Positions 36,607 to 45,605 of a stretch of DNA of 64,000 bases are shown here, piece after piece. Both the position numbers and the translations under genes were made by a program. The notes beneath the pieces are model-generated. The model made no database searches. It was not told the origin of the DNA and saw nothing but the letters and a program-made list of their open reading frames with translations. Source of the DNA: Streptomyces spongiae (lineage in GTDB: Bacteria; Actinomycetota; Actinomycetes; Streptomycetales; Streptomycetaceae); contig NZ_VJZC01000003.1 in the NCBI RefSeq assembly GCF_009377185.1, positions 1 through 64,000 of the forward strand. The letters run 5' to 3'. Each line of letters starts with the position of its first letter. Position 1 is the first letter of the stretch.

Positions 36607-38555
36607 CGGGCACCCCCCGCGGTCAGCATCTCCTCCACCGAGCTGAGACGTCCGGCGATCGCGCTCGCCGCAACGACGTACGGGGAGGCCAGATATACCT
36701 GGCCGGGCCCCGAACGTCCCGGGAAGTTACGGTTCTGCGCGCTGACCGTCACCTCGTCGGGGCTCTCTGACACCCCGGGTCCGGCGTTGATGCAGGCCCC
36801 GCAGGACGGCGGCAGCACCTGGACGCCGACGGCCTCGAAGAGCTGCACATAGCCGCGCTCGACGGCGTACTCCATGACGGCCTGGCTGCCCACCTGGATG
36901 TAGGCGTCGACGTCGGGAGCCACCTTGATCCCCTGGTCAACGGCCAGTTGGAAGACGCTGGCGTACATGTCCATGTCGTAGGACTTGCCGCCGGTGCAGG
37001 AGCCGCCGTACACCTTGTCGACTCTGATGTCCTCCTGAACCGAGCTGAGCGGCACGGAGTTGCGGGGATCTCCGGGCAGCGCGACCATGGGCTCCACCTC
37101 GTCCAGCGTGACCACGACCTCGCTGTGGAAGGAGGCGCCCTCGTCGGGGGCGGGCACGTCCGCCTCGCCCTTCCTGGCGGTCTCGTCGCGTGCGTCCAGG
37201 AAGGCGGCGGTGACCTCGTCGGAGGCGAAGAGGGCGGTCATCGCACCGGCCTCCACCGCCATGTTGGCGAGGGTGGCGCGCTCGTCCATGTTCAGGCCCG
37301 CACACCCCGAACCGGTGTAGTACAGCACCTTCTTGAGCGTGTTGTGGCCCTGCAGTCCGGGCTGGGCGAGCAGGTGCAGCATGAGGTCCTTGGCGCACGC
37401 CCCGGGCCGGAGCGTGCCCCGCAGCTCGATCCTGACGACCTCGGGGACCTTGACCAGGACCTCGCGGTTGTACCAGGCGTTGGCGATGTCGGTGGCGCCC
37501 ACCCCGAAGGCGAGCGCGCCCAGGGCGCCGGCCGTGCAGGTGTGGCTGTCGGTGCCGACGACGACGTCCCCGGGGAGGGCCACCCGCTCCATGATGTAGT
37601 TGTGGCAGATCGCCTCGCTGCCGCCGTCGGCCGCGGGGCCCACGAACGTACCGCCGCTGAGCCGGGCGAACTCCTCCTGGCGGCGGCCGAGGTTGTCCAC
37701 CCGGTTGATGAGCTGCAGGCCGTTGGAGCGCCGGCTGAGGACGTCTTCGGCCAGCGACAGGTGGTCCTGGAAGAAGTAGACGCTCTCGGGCGAGGCGACG
37801 GCCGTGCCCGCCGGGAACTGCTGGGCGAACATGCCGGCCGCCATCGGGGTCACGTACTCGTGGGAGAACCGCACGTCGGTCTCGACGAAGTAGGACTCTC
37901 CGACGACGACCGAGGCGTCCTCGGGACACGCGTTGCGGTCCGACAGCCGCGCTTGGACGATCTTCTCGACCGGGTTCAGCGGACGCCGGGGCTCGAAGCG
38001 CGCAGTCGCCTCCGCGTCCGGGCCCTGCTGCCGGTCGCGGTTGTAGGCGAACAGCCCGCCGGCCTGCACGATGGCGCGTTCCGTCGCGTTGGAGCGGCGT
38101 ACGAACGCCTCCAGCGGCAACTCCTCACCGGCCAGCAGACGGTCCAGGAGGTCGAAGTCGTCGCACGTGAGGATGCCCACGTTGCGGCAGTTCTGCTCGT
38201 AGATCTTCTCGAAGGACCGGGCGAAGACGATCTCCACACCGGCGTACTTCTCGGCGTACACGGCGTGCTCGCGCGACGAACCGCACCCCTTCGCCTCACC
38301 GCTGACGATGATCTGCGGTGCGAAGGAACGGACCGCGCCCTCGTCGAACTTCCGGTCGCGCAGGCCGAGATACGCGTAGTCGCCGAGTTTGCTGTCGTAC
38401 CAGTAGCAGCACCAGCCGGGGATCATCTCGTCGGTGGAGATATTGGACCGCAGGGGGGATTCCAGCAGTCGCTCCGGCGAGAGCTCGGTCGTCCCGTCGA
38501 GCTGCCGCGCGACCAGATCGGGATCCTCGGTCAGAACCAGGACGTTGCCGGTCAT
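36603..38555 (-). CDS. Fused LeuD-LeuC-like isomerase (aconitase family)
   Basis: A 650-residue protein joining a small swivel subunit to a large catalytic subunit. Residues 1 to about 180 are LeuD-like (GEAKGCGSSREHAVYAEKYAGVEIVFARSFEKIYEQNCRNVG). The rest is LeuC-like with GTDSHTCTAGALGALAFGVGATD, YTGSGCAGLN and PSCGACINAGPGV supplying 4Fe-4S cysteines. In primary leucine synthesis these are separate genes in the order C-D; the fused D-C form is known from homophenylalanine-type (HphCD) pathways. It would isomerise a 2-alkylmalate to the 3-alkyl isomer. The start MTGNVLVLTEDPD lies 34 nt after the LeuA-like gene. Confidence 0.87.
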   Translation of the reverse strand: MTGNVLVLTEDPDLVARQLDGTTELSPERLLESPLRSNISTDEMIPGWCCYWYDSKLGDYAYLGLRDRKFDEGAVRSFAPQIIVSGEAKGCGSSREHAVYAEKYAGVEIVFARSFEKIYEQNCRNVGILTCDDFDLLDRLLAGEELPLEAFVRRSNATERAIVQAGGLFAYNRDRQQGPDAEATARFEPRRPLNPVEKIVQARLSDRNACPEDASVVVGESYFVETDVRFSHEYVTPMAAGMFAQQFPAGTAVASPESVYFFQDHLSLAEDVLSRRSNGLQLINRVDNLGRRQEEFARLSGGTFVGPAADGGSEAICHNYIMERVALPGDVVVGTDSHTCTAGALGALAFGVGATDIANAWYNREVLVKVPEVVRIELRGTLRPGACAKDLMLHLLAQPGLQGHNTLKKVLYYTGSGCAGLNMDERATLANMAVEAGAMTALFASDEVTAAFLDARDETARKGEADVPAPDEGASFHSEVVVTLDEVEPMVALPGDPRNSVPLSSVQEDIRVDKVYGGSCTGGKSYDMDMYASVFQLAVDQGIKVAPDVDAYIQVGSQAVMEYAVERGYVQLFEAVGVQVLPPSCGACINAGPGVSESPDEVTVSAQNRNFPGRSGPGQVYLASPYVVAASAIAGRLSSVEEMLTAGGAR

Positions 38556-38589
38556 GCGAACCGTTCGGGCAGTGCTGCCCGGCGAAACC

Positions 38590-39858
38590 TCAGTGCTCAG
38601 CAATGATCTGCCTAATCTGCTCGTCCTCGAGTGCCACGCGTCTGGATTTCGCGGCGTGCAGCACCTTTTCGATGACATCGCTGACATCGCTGTCGAGCTG
38701 GTAGCCGCGGGTGGTGAGCCAGTAACGGACGTTGTTGGCTCCCGAGGAGGCGTCGATGAGCACCTCCTGGTCGCGCCCCAGGGCGCTTGCGGGGACACCG
38801 GAGTAGACGATGTCCTTGAGGAGGTCGCTGCCCTTCTGATGCGCCTTGAGGATGGCCGTGGCGTGCACTCCGGCGCTGGTCTTGAAGACGTCCCGGCCCA
38901 TCGCCGGATAGTTCTCCGGAACCGCCAGGTCCAGGGCCTCGGCGGCGAATTCGCAGTACTCACGCAGGGCCAGCAGGTCGTAGTCGCCGTGGTCGCCGAG
39001 GTAGCCGTTGACGATCAGCTGGTCCAGCGCGGTGTTCCCGGCCCGCTCACCGATCCCGAGGATCGTGCCGTGGACGCGGACACAGCCGAGGGCGAGCGCG
39101 GTCAGCGAGTTCGCCAGGGCCAGGCCGCGGTCGTTGTGCCCGTGCCACTCCAGGCCGACCGGGTGCCCGCGGTCGGCAAAGTACCGGGTGGTCCAGCGGA
39201 TCAGGGCCTCGGTGCCGGTCGGCGTCGACGTGCCGACCGTGTCGCACAGCGTCACCCGGCGCACGCCCGAGTCGATCGCCACGTCGTACAGCTTGCCGAG
39301 CAGCTTGGGGGTGCACCTCACGGTGTCCTCCAGGACGAGGACGAACTCGACCCCCTCGCGGTCGCAGGCCTTCGCCGAGTCGCGGATGTTCTGCTGGATC
39401 GACTCGATCGACCAGTCCTCGACGTGCTGCCGGATCGGGCTGACACCGGTGAAGACATAGGCCTCGACGGGAGCGCCCGCGGCCTGTGAGATACCGCAGA
39501 TGGCCGCGATGTCGTCAGGGTGGGTCCGCCCCGCGTACCCCTGGGCCAGCGGGAGGTCCTCCGCGGCGATGTACTTGGCGATCTCGGTGCATTCGCGCGC
39601 CGCCGCGGGTCCCGAGCCGGGGAAGCCGAGGTCGGCCGAGCGGACCCCGCAGCGCACCATGTGGTGGATGAACTCGATCTTCCGATCCACTTCCGGGATC
39701 GGGATGTTGGCCGCCTGGAGACCGTCGCGGAGGGTCTCGTCGAAGAACGCTCCGGTGACTGTCGGAGTGAGGGACCGCTGGGTCTCCTCATAGGGGTAGC
39801 TGTTCCAGTTGAACCAGGTGTCCGCAGGCAGCGTGGCTGTTTTGTCTGTGATGCTCAC
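38590..39858 (-). CDS. 2-isopropylmalate/homocitrate synthase-like acyltransferase
   Basis: A 422-residue DRE-TIM metallolyase that condenses acetyl-CoA with a 2-oxo acid. FFDETLRDGLQ contains the metal-binding Asp and catalytic Arg region, and EWHGHNDRGLALANS provides the HxH metal ligands with GTILGIGERAGN after it. The C-terminal LeuA regulatory domain is absent, so leucine feedback is unlikely. The unusual specificity region (ADLGFPGSGPAAARECTEIAKYI) suggests a non-leucine substrate. The GTG start (VSITDKT) has a CGGAG site and follows the flavoprotein by 16 nt. Confidence 0.87.
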   Translation of the reverse strand: MSITDKTATLPADTWFNWNSYPYEETQRSLTPTVTGAFFDETLRDGLQAANIPIPEVDRKIEFIHHMVRCGVRSADLGFPGSGPAAARECTEIAKYIAAEDLPLAQGYAGRTHPDDIAAICGISQAAGAPVEAYVFTGVSPIRQHVEDWSIESIQQNIRDSAKACDREGVEFVLVLEDTVRCTPKLLGKLYDVAIDSGVRRVTLCDTVGTSTPTGTEALIRWTTRYFADRGHPVGLEWHGHNDRGLALANSLTALALGCVRVHGTILGIGERAGNTALDQLIVNGYLGDHGDYDLLALREYCEFAAEALDLAVPENYPAMGRDVFKTSAGVHATAILKAHQKGSDLLKDIVYSGVPASALGRDQEVLIDASSGANNVRYWLTTRGYQLDSDVSDVIEKVLHAAKSRRVALEDEQIRQIIAEH

Positions 39859-39874
39859 ATTCAACTCCGAAAGT

Positions 39875-41323
39875 TCAGGCGGTGACGATGCCATTGATGA
39901 ATGCGATGTGGTCGTCAAACTGTTCGGCATAGAGCGAGGCGGCCACATGGTCGGCGACCGTGGTCACCACATGCCGGGAACTCTGGATTCCTACGGTGTT
40001 GTGGATGATGTCCGAGAGGCAGTAGACGCGGCTCAGATCGGTGTCGTCGCCGTCCTTGGACTGCAGCTGGAAGAAGGGTGAGAGCTTCGGGTAGCCGCAG
40101 AGGTCTGCTGGCGCATCGGAGCCGGCCGGGATCCTGTCGCCCCAGGTGAGAATGCGGTCGGTGAGACTGCGCAGTTCCTCACGGTGCTCGAGGCCTATCT
40201 GCGGGCCGGTCGCGAAGATGACCGCGTCCGCGCTCAACTCACCGTTCTGACCGGTGACTTGGATGCGTCCGGTGGCCGGGTCATGGCTGAGGCTCTCGAT
40301 GGGCCAGCCTTCGAGGACCCTGATCCGGTCGAGGTGGCGAACCCGGGACAGATACTCGGGGTTGGCCGGCGAGCGGCCGTGCTCGAACAGTGCCGTCACG
40401 AGCTGCAGCCGGTCGGCGTCGGCCAGCCTCGGGTGGTAGGCGAGGAGCGGTTCGAGCAGGTCGGCGGCGCGGGTGCCGCGCCCTTCGGGGACGTCCTCGC
40501 TGTCGTCGCGCCCCCGCCACAGCTCGAAGTAGACGTCCCGCTTCGGGAACGCGCTGCGGCCGATGACGGTGGCCGAGCGGCAGCCCGCCTCGACGGCCCG
40601 GCCGGCGTTGTCGAAGCCGCTCGCGCCCGCCCCGATCACCACCACGTCGCGGTCAGCGAGCGTGTCCCACGGAATGTCCTCCCAGGCGCAGTGGTACGTG
40701 CCGACGGGCAGGTTCCGGGTGAGTTCCTCCGGCACGGACCAGCGGCCGGAGCCGGTGATACCGGTCGCGAGGCAGACCCTGCGGGCGAGGAACCGCTCCC
40801 GGCCCTCCGGCCCGGCGGTGTGGACCGACAGGCACTGGTCCGACGCATCCCAGGTGATGTCGTCGACTCGGGTGCCGTTCACCGTTTCGATCTCCAGGAC
40901 CCGCCGGTACCAGGACAGGTACTCGCGCCAGTAGGGCAGCGGAATGAAGTCGAAGGTGGCGTACTCGGCCTCCGAGTAGGCCGCGCAGAACCAGGTCTTG
41001 AACCTCAGCAGCGGGTTGTCGCAGTCCGGGCCGGGCAGCGCCTTGGGGGTCCGCAGCCGGGGCATGCGGGCGAACGAGGACCACGGTCCCGTCCGGTCCT
41101 CGGGCTGGGCGTCCAGCACCTTGATCCGTCTGACGCCGCGCAGTCGCAGGTTGTAGGCGAGCGACAGTCCGTTCTGCCCGGCGCCCACGACGACGGCGTC
41201 GTGAATGCGGTCCCCGCTCGCCGCACGGGCCGGGGTGACCCAGCTCTGACGGCCGTAGAACCTGTTGTCCGCGAGGCTGTCCCGGATGCTCTCGTCGAGC
41301 TCTTCGAGTAATCGGAATTTCAT
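39875..41323 (-). CDS. FAD/NAD(P)-binding monooxygenase
   Basis: A 482-residue class B flavoprotein-like enzyme with two dinucleotide-binding motifs: VVVGAGQNGLSLAYNLRLRG (FAD, about residues 43-62) and VVVIGAGASGFDNAGRA (NADPH, about 230-245). It also has GPWSSFARMPRLRTPK and CLATGITGSGRW. The arrangement resembles lysine/ornithine N-monooxygenases and Baeyer-Villiger-type enzymes. It may hydroxylate the amine or oxidise carbon of the special amino acid; which is not clear. Codon 5 is TTA (41309-41311), so bldA is likely needed early in this operon. Confidence 0.85.
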   Translation of the reverse strand: MKFRLLEELDESIRDSLADNRFYGRQSWVTPARAASGDRIHDAVVVGAGQNGLSLAYNLRLRGVRRIKVLDAQPEDRTGPWSSFARMPRLRTPKALPGPDCDNPLLRFKTWFCAAYSEAEYATFDFIPLPYWREYLSWYRRVLEIETVNGTRVDDITWDASDQCLSVHTAGPEGRERFLARRVCLATGITGSGRWSVPEELTRNLPVGTYHCAWEDIPWDTLADRDVVVIGAGASGFDNAGRAVEAGCRSATVIGRSAFPKRDVYFELWRGRDDSEDVPEGRGTRAADLLEPLLAYHPRLADADRLQLVTALFEHGRSPANPEYLSRVRHLDRIRVLEGWPIESLSHDPATGRIQVTGQNGELSADAVIFATGPQIGLEHREELRSLTDRILTWGDRIPAGSDAPADLCGYPKLSPFFQLQSKDGDDTDLSRVYCLSDIIHNTVGIQSSRHVVTTVADHVAASLYAEQFDDHIAFINGIVTA

Positions 41324-41333
41324 CGTCGCCCCG

Positions 41334-42446
41334 TCAGATCGGCTCGCCGAGCATGAGTTCCTCACGCCACAGCTTCGACGGGGAGTCGTGCCTCTCGACC
41401 GCCATCTGCTCGGCGACCGGGCAGTCGATGTCGACGTGCCGGGAGAGCGGGCCGTCGGGGAGCGTGCTGTCCATGAGTGCGCGGTACATCTCCTGCACCG
41501 CCCGGTGCCGTTCGGCACTGTCCGCGTACTCGGTTGCCAGCACCGTACGGGCCTCGGACCAGATCTTGTCCTCCAGCCCGACGCGCACGTCCTGGTCGGT
41601 CACCGTGGCGAGGTGGGACAGCAGCGCGTGCAGATCGGGATAGAAGGGGACGCGGTTGGCGTCGACCAGCTTGCGCGCGAACTCCTCCCGGCCGAAGCGG
41701 AAGTTGATGGAGGCGCCGGTGTCCAGGTACTCGACGTAGTGCCAGATCGACGGCGGGAAGTAGACGGCCTCACCGGGGTTGATGACACAGTCGTACGCGC
41801 CCAGGTAGCGCAGCAGGTCCAGCTTCTCCTCCTCGTCCATGTTCTGGATGAGGAGCTTGCTGAAGTTCATCGACGGTGAGATCTTGTCGCGTGCCGAGAC
41901 GGGCACCATCACGACCCGCTTGCGGCCGAAGACCTGGTAGAGCAGCACATTGCGGAAGTCGCCGTCGAAGTGGAGATGGGCGTAGTTCCCCTGGTTGGCG
42001 ACGAACATGAAGGAGACGAGATCCTCGCTCGCCCAGGGCACTCCACAGACGTTCGGGTCCTTCATGAGCTCCCGCACCGCGGCCGGCGTGTGGTACTCGA
42101 CGCAGAGCAGGTCGGTGTCCGGGTTCTTGTTCACATGGTCGAGGTACTCGGCGAGCGGCCACTCCTCGATCTTGTTGCGTACTTTCTGGCTGAGACCCTG
42201 CCGCCGAGCCGCCGCGACGCCTCGCGACAGCGGGCTGGTGTAGTTCTGCTGCACTTGGATCCGGAGGTCGCCGAATGCCTCGGTCGCCGCCTCCGCCGTG
42301 GTGATCCGGGAGAGCGGGGTGCCGGCCTGGGTGTTACCGATGACGACAGGGGTTTGGGTCCGCACGAAGCGGTCGATGAAGTCTTCCGGATTGATGTCCG
42401 CTACGCGCGTCACATTGTCCAGAGTCTTCGGAGACTCGGAGATCAT
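41334..42446 (-). CDS. Cupin_8/JmjC-like Fe(II)/2-oxoglutarate dioxygenase
   Basis: A 370-residue cupin-like hydroxylase. The iron triad is visible as His159-Phe-Asp161 (AHLHFDGD) and His236 (PSIWHYVEY), with NVLLYQVFGRKRVVMVP between them as in Cupin_8/FIH-type enzymes. It is the first gene of the arm 1 operon, with an AAGGACG site 4 nt before the ATG. It likely hydroxylates a free or carrier-bound amino acid. The promoter should lie in the 600-nt region upstream, where I see no clear -35/-10 pair. Confidence 0.85.
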   Translation of the reverse strand: MISESPKTLDNVTRVADINPEDFIDRFVRTQTPVVIGNTQAGTPLSRITTAEAATEAFGDLRIQVQQNYTSPLSRGVAAARRQGLSQKVRNKIEEWPLAEYLDHVNKNPDTDLLCVEYHTPAAVRELMKDPNVCGVPWASEDLVSFMFVANQGNYAHLHFDGDFRNVLLYQVFGRKRVVMVPVSARDKISPSMNFSKLLIQNMDEEEKLDLLRYLGAYDCVINPGEAVYFPPSIWHYVEYLDTGASINFRFGREEFARKLVDANRVPFYPDLHALLSHLATVTDQDVRVGLEDKIWSEARTVLATEYADSAERHRAVQEMYRALMDSTLPDGPLSRHVDIDCPVAEQMAVERHDSPSKLWREELMLGEPI

Positions 42447-43072
42447 CGATCGTCCTTAGCTGTAGGAAAGCAGCGGAAAGCAGCCGCCGATCGGCAAGGC
42501 TGTGCCGTCACGCGGCGATTGCGTCCGCACGCGTGCCGAAGAGAAAAAAGAAGGTGGCGAATTGGCAGGCCGTGCCCATGTCATTTCATGCACACTTGGA
42601 CCCAACGGCCTAATCCACCCGAATCATTACACCCCCCGTGGTGACCCGTGTTGTTTCCGTAGTCTTTTTTAGTCTCGCGACCCTGCGGGCTGCAACGCAC
42701 ATTCCGCATAGTGAGATTCGAGCGGCTCTCAACCGGCCTTCAGTAATGGCCAGTTGACGCCTTGACTCGTCCCCGGCGAGGCGTCCGGCAGATGCATTTT
42801 CGTGACCAAGAGCCAACGTATGCCGCAGATTCCACGGCTTGCCCGATCGGCGCGTTCGGAATACCGAACACCGTTCGAGCCTCCTCTGCCAGCAATTGGC
42901 CGGATCGCGTCGCCCTTGGTCAGCGAGGGTTTTTCGGGGCCGGCCCGCCCAACAGTCCAGAGCCGAGTTCGAAAACGGACTCAGCGGTCCGAGACCGTGT
43001 CGCACATGACTGCGGCGAGGTTGACAAATTCCAGGCAGCTGTGGGGACAGTGCCCCGGTCGAGCAATCATGT
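42447..43072. other. Intergenic region between the two biosynthetic arms
   Basis: About 630 nt with no credible gene. Openings on both strands lack recognisable protein sequence, ribosome-binding sites and streptomycete third-position GC bias. The stretch at 42540-42680 is unusually A/T-rich, including AGTC-TTTTTT-AGTC, a short direct repeat. It presumably carries the promoter for the cupin-led operon. Together with the transposase remnant to its right it looks like a junction between separately acquired segments. Confidence 0.5.
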
Positions 43073-43252
43073 TCACAGGGGAATCTCAGCTTCCGATTCG
43101 GCTACTGGCGGGGTGCGGAGTTCGTACTCCATCGGGCTGAGCACGCCCAGCGCGGAATGCCCGCGGTGCCGGTCGTGGAAGATTTCCAGGAGGTCACGTG
43201 CGAAAGTGCCGACCGCAGCCACTCGTTGAGGACTGCGGCCGGCACCGTCGCT
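43073..43252 (-). pseudogene. IS3-family transposase 3' remnant
   Basis: Minus-strand translation ends ARDLLEIFHDRHRGHSAL then GVLSPMEYELRTPP, the C-terminal signature (HSALG...SPxEYE) of IS3-family OrfB integrases. The frame stops about 20 codons upstream and no start, DDE core or inverted repeat is present, so only about 40 recognisable residues survive. It records a past insertion at the boundary between the two arms. Confidence 0.75.
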
Positions 43253-43346
43253 TCATCGCTGAAGGCGAGCTCGCCCTTGGCGGCCACACCGGGCACGGCT
43301 GTTCAATGTTTCCCAGGCGATTCCGTTGGAATCGCCTGGCCCGCCG

Positions 43347-44141
43347 TCAGACGGTCTCGGCCACGAGGTCCTTCAGGTACTGGCGATAACCGTCCGCGCC
43401 GAGCCCTTCCCACGCGTCGAGGCCTGCCGTGCCGATGATGGCGATGTCGGCCAGGCCGCGCAGCTCTCGCACATCGTCGGCCGTCCTGATCCCGAACCCA
43501 AGCCCGAGCGGCACCGACGTGGCCGTGCGGCACCTCTCCAAGAAGGCCGCCACACCTTCCGACAGGTCCGTCTTCCGCCCGGTCACGCCCTTGCGCGCGG
43601 CGCAATAGACGAAGCCCGAAGCGTGGCTGCCGATCTCAGCCAGGCGGGCCTCCGAGTTCGCCGGAGTCATGATGAAGATCGGGGCGAGCTCGCGGTCACG
43701 GGCCGCCGCGGTCAGGTCAGCCGCTTCCTCCGGAGGCAGGTCCGGGACGATGAATCCCCTCATACCCGCCTCGGACAGCTTCTCGCAGAAGCGCTCCGCG
43801 CCCATGGTGAAGACGCTGTTGTAGTAGCCCATGAAGACGATCTCGAAGCTGAACCGCTCCGAGGCGCGCGCCGCGAGATCGAAGTACGCGTCCCACGGCG
43901 TCCCCGCCGTGATCGCGTCGTGATTCGCCTTCACGAAGGACGGTCCGTCGGCGATGGGTTCGCTGAAGGGCATCTGGAGCTCGACGAGGTCCACCCCCGC
44001 GCTGTCCATCGCTTCGAGCATCGCCCAGTTGGCTTCGAGGGACGGATAGCCGACCACCAGGTGCGTCATGAGCAGGAGCGGCTTCTTCTCCAGCCGCCGG
44101 CGCAGGTGGCTCTCGAGGTCCACCCCTTGAGTAACGGTCAT
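43347..44141 (-). CDS. trpA: Tryptophan synthase alpha chain
   Basis: A 264-residue TIM-barrel enzyme releasing indole from indole-3-glycerol phosphate. VDLVELQMPFSEPIADGP keeps the catalytic Glu and Asp, and the phosphate-binding GLGFGIRTADDV is intact. Its ATG overlaps the trpB stop (ATGA). The remaining trp genes are absent, so this pair is probably a cluster copy for making tryptophan, indole or an analogue, not the housekeeping locus. Confidence 0.94.
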   Translation of the reverse strand: MTVTQGVDLESHLRRRLEKKPLLLMTHLVVGYPSLEANWAMLEAMDSAGVDLVELQMPFSEPIADGPSFVKANHDAITAGTPWDAYFDLAARASERFSFEIVFMGYYNSVFTMGAERFCEKLSEAGMRGFIVPDLPPEEAADLTAAARDRELAPIFIMTPANSEARLAEIGSHASGFVYCAARKGVTGRKTDLSEGVAAFLERCRTATSVPLGLGFGIRTADDVRELRGLADIAIIGTAGLDAWEGLGADGYRQYLKDLVAETV

Positions 44142-45400
44142 CGTTCGTACCCCGCGCTCTTGCGTTGGATGAAGTCCTTCCAGTCGTTGTCATCGAGCGC
44201 GTCGGCGACGGTGAAGATGTCCTTGTCGCCACGGCCTGACTGGTTGATGAGGACCGAGTCGGCGCTTGAGAGGCTCGACACCTCCCTGAACGCCCCGGCG
44301 AACGCGTGGGAGCTCTCGAGGGCCGGGATGATCCCCTCGCTCCGCATCGTGAGGCGTAGCGCCTCGACGACCTCCGCGTCGGTCGCCGACTCGAAGCGGA
44401 CCCGCCCTCGCTGGTGCAGGTCGGCCAGCATCGGGCCGACACCGATGTAGTCGAGGCCCGCCGCCACCGAGTACGTGTCCTGCATGAGCCCCTCCTCATT
44501 CTGGAGGAAGACGGTCTTGTAGCCCTGCGCGACTCCGGGTCGGCCCTTGCCCCCGGCGAGGCGCGCCGCGTGCATGCCCGAATCGATCCCCTTGCCGGCC
44601 GCTTCCACGCCGACGAGCTCGACCGAGGGGTCGTCGAGGAAGCCCGCGAAGATACCGGACGCGTTCGATCCGCCTCCCACACACGCGTAGACCCGGCGCG
44701 GCAACTCGCCCGTCGCGTCGAGCATCTGCGCGCGCGCCTCCTGGCCGATGATCGACTGGAAGTACGTCACCATCTCCGGGAACGGATGCGGGCCGCACAC
44801 GGTCCCCATGACGTAGTGCGTGTCGTCCATCGACTCCGCCCAGTCACGCAGGGCCGCGTTGATCGCGTCCTTCAGCGTCCGCGTACCGTCGGTGACGGCG
44901 ATCACCTCGGCGCCGAGCTGCTTCATCCAGAAGACGTTCGGGTGCTGGCGGGCGACGTCCTCCTCGCCCATGTAGATCGTGCACGCGAGCCCGAACCGCG
45001 CCGCCATCGTCGCTGTGGCCACGCCGTGCTGCCCGGCGCCGGTCTCCGCGATCACACGTCGTTTCCCCATGCGCTGCACAAGCAGGCCCTGGCCCATGAC
45101 GTTGTTCGCCTTGTGCGCCCCGGTGTGGTTCAGGTCCTCCCGCTTGACGAAGATCCGTGCGCCGCCGAACGCCCGCGTGAGGTTGTCGCAGTACGTCACC
45201 GGCGTCGAGCGGCCCGCGTAGGTCGACATCAACGCGACGTAGGACTCCCAGAACGCCGGGTCACGCCTCGCGTCGTCGAAAGCCGTGCGCAGCTCCGCGA
45301 ATGTCTCATGGAGTACCTCGGGTGTGAACGCCCCGCCGAAGTCCCCGTAGTAGCCTTCACGCCCCGGCGCCCATGGAGAACGCTCTGCCGGGATGGTCAT
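44138..45400 (-). CDS. trpB: Tryptophan synthase beta chain
   Basis: A 420-residue PLP enzyme condensing indole with serine. The PLP lysine lies in KREDLNHTGAHKANN, the catalytic Glu in AETGAGQHG, the phosphate loop in VGGGSNA, and INQSGRGDKD is conserved. I start at MTIPAERSPWAPGREGYYGDFGGAF, with AAGGA upstream; in-frame sequence further upstream overlaps a terminator. Both chains appear catalytically complete. A TAGGCT hexamer about 100 nt upstream may be a -10 element, but no good -35 accompanies it. Confidence 0.95.
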   Translation of the reverse strand: MTIPAERSPWAPGREGYYGDFGGAFTPEVLHETFAELRTAFDDARRDPAFWESYVALMSTYAGRSTPVTYCDNLTRAFGGARIFVKREDLNHTGAHKANNVMGQGLLVQRMGKRRVIAETGAGQHGVATATMAARFGLACTIYMGEEDVARQHPNVFWMKQLGAEVIAVTDGTRTLKDAINAALRDWAESMDDTHYVMGTVCGPHPFPEMVTYFQSIIGQEARAQMLDATGELPRRVYACVGGGSNASGIFAGFLDDPSVELVGVEAAGKGIDSGMHAARLAGGKGRPGVAQGYKTVFLQNEEGLMQDTYSVAAGLDYIGVGPMLADLHQRGRVRFESATDAEVVEALRLTMRSEGIIPALESSHAFAGAFREVSSLSSADSVLINQSGRGDKDIFTVADALDDNDWKDFIQRKSAGYER

Positions 45401-45551
45401 CTCAGAAATCCTTACCAGGCTCGGGCGACTGAAATCGCAGACAACAAGAGTGCCTTTCTCCCGAAAAACTGGGCACGCAGACTGACTTCGCGCCTTCGGC
45501 AAGCCTAGCAGCATGAGTGGATTCGGCGTTGCCCCTTCCGGAGCCGAGGTC

Positions 45552-45588
45552 GTCTGCCGGAGGACCCCACTGGTGTCCTCCGGCAGAC
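45552..45588 (-). terminator. Perfect 13-bp hairpin after the thymidylate-kinase-like gene
   Basis: GTCTGCCGGAGGA and its exact complement flank an 11-nt loop, 18 nt past the stop of the minus-strand kinase gene at 45606. It should separate that transcript from trpBA, which then needs its own promoter. Confidence 0.8.
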
Positions 45589-45605
45589 GGTCCGTCATCG
45601 ACCCC

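Noticed and set aside
35569-39858. Phosphonate pathway (FR-900098/phosphinothricin type use of homocitrate-synthase-like enzymes)
   Set aside because: No phosphoenolpyruvate mutase or phosphonopyruvate decarboxylase is present in the window.
38590-39858. Housekeeping leucine biosynthesis
   Set aside because: The synthase lacks the regulatory domain, the isomerase is fused D-C, the dehydrogenase loop is homoisocitrate-like, and all lie inside an NRPS operon.
42610-43229. Several 100-155-residue openings on both strands between the two arms
   Set aside because: No recognisable domains, start signals or codon bias; they overlap one another, and the real signal there is the IS3 remnant.
45401-45598. 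66-residue N-terminal extension of TrpB
   Set aside because: It runs through the hairpin terminator and has no similarity to TrpB; AAGGA precedes the internal ATG.
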